Position numbers and translations under genes: made by a program. From Pseudomonas sp. BGI-2 (lineage in GTDB: Bacteria > Pseudomonadota > Gammaproteobacteria > Pseudomonadales > Pseudomonadaceae): DNA of 64,000 bases. The stretch is from contig NZ_SISB01000021.1 in the NCBI RefSeq assembly GCF_004310295.1, positions 45,971 through 109,970 on the forward strand. The letters run 5' to 3'. A model generated the notes under the pieces. That model saw only the letters and a program-made list of their open reading frames with translations. It searched no databases and had not been told where the DNA came from. Below are positions 62,328 to 64,000 of the stretch, one piece after another (position 1 is the stretch's first letter; each line of letters starts with the position of its first letter).

Positions 62328-62704
62328 CCGACAATAAGAAGCCTGGCGTTGAAGTCCGCCGCCAAGTGATGGGCGATGCGTTCGTCGACCGCGCGCTGGG
62401 CAATGCCACCGAGTTCACCCAGCCGTTGCAGGACTTCGTCAATGAACACGCGTGGGGCGGTGTGTGGAATCGCGAAGGTCTGCCGCTGAAAACCCGCAGC
62501 CTGATCACCCTCGCCGCGCTGACCGCGTTGAAGTGCCCGCAGGAACTGAAAGGTCACGTGCGCGGTGCGCTGAACAACGGCTGCACCGTGGAAGAGATTC
62601 GTGAGGCGCTGCTGCATTGCGCGGTGTATGCCGGTGTGCCGGCGGCGATCGATGCGTTTCGCGCGGCGCAGGAAGTGATCGACACCTATCAGAAGCCTGA
62701 GTAA
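62324..62704 (+). CDS. Carboxymuconolactone decarboxylase family protein
   Basis: The 126-residue protein is of the CMD/AhpD-like all-helical family: FVNEHAWGGVWNREGL, KTRSLITLAALTALKCPQELKGH and GCTVEEIREALLHCAVYAGVPAAIDAF. It is most like 4-carboxymuconolactone decarboxylase (PcaC), but without other pca genes nearby an aromatic-degradation role is unproven. The two-cysteine CxxC of AhpD is not present. Its ATG overlaps the antiporter stop by four bases (ATGA), so translation is coupled. Confidence 0.87.
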   Translation: MTDNKKPGVEVRRQVMGDAFVDRALGNATEFTQPLQDFVNEHAWGGVWNREGLPLKTRSLITLAALTALKCPQELKGHVRGALNNGCTVEEIREALLHCAVYAGVPAAIDAFRAAQEVIDTYQKPE

Positions 62705-62712
62705 GAGGGTCT

Positions 62713-62813
62713 ATCGCCTTCGCGGGCAAGCCTCGCTCCTACAAGTCCGAGTCGTAAATATTTCCCCCGCACGACACGGACCTGTAGGAGCGAGGCTTGC
62801 CCGCGAAGGCGAT
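62713..62813. repeat. REPIN with perfect 31-bp arms
   Basis: Arms 62713-62743 and 62783-62813 are exact reverse complements (outer ATCGCC plus the GTAGGAGCGAGG REP core) around about 39 bases. It lies between two convergent genes. Confidence 0.9.
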
Positions 62814-62838
62814 TTAAAGAACACAAAAAAATCTGACG

Positions 62839-63780
62839 TTAAATCCACCCACCCCACTGCAACAAAAAAATCCCGATGTTGGTGGTGACCGCCGCCATCA
62901 ACGTGGTGATGACGATGATCGCCGCCGCCAGTTCATGATTGCCATCCGCCTGACGGGCCATGACAAAACTGGCCGCCGCCGTCGGGCTGCCGAAGTACAG
63001 AAACAAAATCCCCAACTCCGCGCCGCGAAAACCCCAGAGCCACGCCCCCAGCGTCGCCAGTACCGGCAGGCCGATCATCTTCACCAGGCTTGAGCTCAGC
63101 GCCATCGAGCCGCTCTTGCGCATCACCGCCAGCGACAATGTGCCGCCGATGCAGATCAGCGCCAATGGCAACGTGGTTTGTGCCAGGTACTGACCGGATG
63201 TCTCCAGCCATCCCGGCAAGCCGATCTTGAAATAGGCAAACGGTGCCGCCGCAAACACGCTAATGATCAGCGGGTTGACCATCACGCTTTTGCAGATGCT
63301 CCACGGATCGGACTTGATCACCGGGCTGTACACCGCCAGCACGATGGTCGAGAGCGTGTTGTAAAACAGGATCACCAGCGCCGCGAGAATCGCCCCGAGG
63401 GAAATCCCGTAGTCGCCGTACATGCTCGCCGCCAATGCGAGGCCAATGACGCCGTTGTTGCCGCGAAATGCACCCTGGGTGTAGATCCCCCGGTCTTCGC
63501 GCGGGCACTTCCAGATCGCCCAGCCCCAGGCGATGGCGAAACCCACCAGGGTGGCGAGCGAGAAATAGATCAGCAGCGCCGGTTGCAGCGCGGCGTGCAG
63601 GTCGGCATGCAGGATGCCCAGAAACAGCAACGCCGGCATGGTGACGTTGAACACCAGGGCCGAGGCGGTGTGGATGAAGTTGTCGTTGATCCAGTTGATG
63701 CGTTTGAGCACCACACCCAGAAACAGCATGGCAAACACCGGCGCGGTGATGTTCAGGGTTTCGAGGAAGATAGCCAGCAT
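62839..63780 (-). CDS. AEC (auxin efflux carrier) family transporter
   Basis: The 313-residue protein has about ten membrane segments and the features of the AEC/malonate-type carrier family: FLETLNITAPVFAMLFLGVVLKRI at the N-terminus, FRGNNGVIGLALAASMYGD in the middle and TTLPLALICIGGTLSL. Bacterial members export or import small organic acids or amino acids; the substrate here is unknown. It is convergent with the CMD-family gene. Confidence 0.9.
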   Translation of the reverse strand: MLAIFLETLNITAPVFAMLFLGVVLKRINWINDNFIHTASALVFNVTMPALLFLGILHADLHAALQPALLIYFSLATLVGFAIAWGWAIWKCPREDRGIYTQGAFRGNNGVIGLALAASMYGDYGISLGAILAALVILFYNTLSTIVLAVYSPVIKSDPWSICKSVMVNPLIISVFAAAPFAYFKIGLPGWLETSGQYLAQTTLPLALICIGGTLSLAVMRKSGSMALSSSLVKMIGLPVLATLGAWLWGFRGAELGILFLYFGSPTAAASFVMARQADGNHELAAAIIVITTLMAAVTTNIGIFLLQWGGWI

Positions 63781-64000
63781 GCCGGGGGTAACCTTGGGTG
63801 AGCGTCGTTAGGGGGCTAATGATAAGCCACCAACCCCTCTGCCGTCTGGTAGACCGCTTTCGCGGGCAAGCCTTAATGCCAGTCAGTTAAGAAATTGACT
63901 TGCCCGCCCAGCAGTAATAGAAACGGGCTTATGTTTTTATGAGCCCGCTTCATGTCCCTACAAAACGCCCTTCAAGAAGTTACCAAACTCAATCCGATCT
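63781..64000. other. Window end: decayed REP, hairpin and possible gene start
   Basis: Decayed REP sequence (CGCGGGCAAGCC, and TTGCCCGCC in inverse) lies at about 63858-63910. A hairpin (GGGCTTAT-GTTTT-TATGAGCCC type) is at about 63934-63947. An ATG at 63952 opens 16 codons to the window end (MSLQNALQEVTKLNPI), which could be the start of the next gene, but no ribosome binding site is seen and the fragment is too short to identify. Confidence 0.4.

Overview
The window is about 64 kb of chromosome from a Pseudomonas, most likely of the P. fluorescens group. The evidence is the high GC content, the two families of REP/REPIN-type palindromes typical of that group (cores GTAGGAGCGAGGCTTGCCCGCG and GTGGGAGCGGGCTTGCTCGCG, quoted here only as short cores), and a gene order that, from memory, follows the conserved pseudomonad block cysD-cysNC / nif3 / algW / hisCDG / murA / mla / kds-lpt / rpoN / pts / sodA-fumC-fagA / pmbA-tldD / yhdP / rng / maf / mreBCD / gatCAB. 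No rRNA, tRNA, CRISPR array or complete insertion sequence was seen.

Layout. 1-1.7 kb: the end of folM, then folE, folX and a DUF1244 gene, a tetrahydromonapterin/pterin cluster. 1.7-4.1 kb: an AT-richer accessory patch with a DHA2-family drug exporter, a probable integrase remnant before it, and a repeat-bearing, IS-end-like stretch after it. 4.1-16 kb: HopJ-family protein, class III aminotransferase, membrane protein, trxB, cysZ, glycosyltransferase, old yellow enzyme, glutathione peroxidase, slyD, DUF3565 protein, pta and an acyltransferase. 16.3-21.5 kb: sulfate activation (cysD, cysNC), Nif3-like protein, and the envelope-stress protease algW. 21.5-24.4 kb: a TonB-dependent siderophore receptor plus a DUF4198 periplasmic protein, an accessory metal-uptake pair inserted into the conserved block. 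24.5-32.5 kb (minus strand): hisC, hisD, hisG, murA, ibaG and mlaB-C-D-E-F. 32.7-39.8 kb (plus strand): kdsD, kdsC, lptC, lptA, lptB, rpoN, hpf, ptsN, rapZ, ptsO. 39.8-43.6 kb (minus): ZIP transporter, sodA, orfX, fumC, fagA, with a Fur-box-like sequence in front. 43.8-57.1 kb: pmbA, darP, tldD, nitrilase-like gene, yhdP, rng, maf, mreD, mreC, mreB. 57.3-63.8 kb: gatC, gatA, gatB, an RlpA-like lipoprotein, a Ca/Na antiporter, a carboxymuconolactone-decarboxylase-family protein and an AEC transporter.

How it works together. Much of the window serves the cell envelope: peptidoglycan precursor synthesis (murA), retrograde phospholipid transport (mla), another phospholipid-trafficking AsmA-like protein (yhdP), Kdo synthesis and LPS export (kdsDC, lptCAB), the elongasome (mreBCD), and envelope stress sensing (algW). 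A second theme is iron limitation: fagA-fumC-orfX-sodA replaces iron-dependent fumarase and superoxide dismutase by iron-independent ones, and the TonB receptor imports a siderophore. rpoN, hpf, ptsN, rapZ and ptsO form the classical nitrogen-PTS regulatory cluster.

No wholly novel multi-gene defence or biosynthetic system was found. The best leads are a probable ATT start codon for mreC behind a strong ribosome binding site, a 140-bp imperfect inverted-repeat element wedged between gatA and gatB, a 19-bp palindrome covering the start region of the siderophore receptor gene, and the accessory patch at 1.7-4.1 kb.
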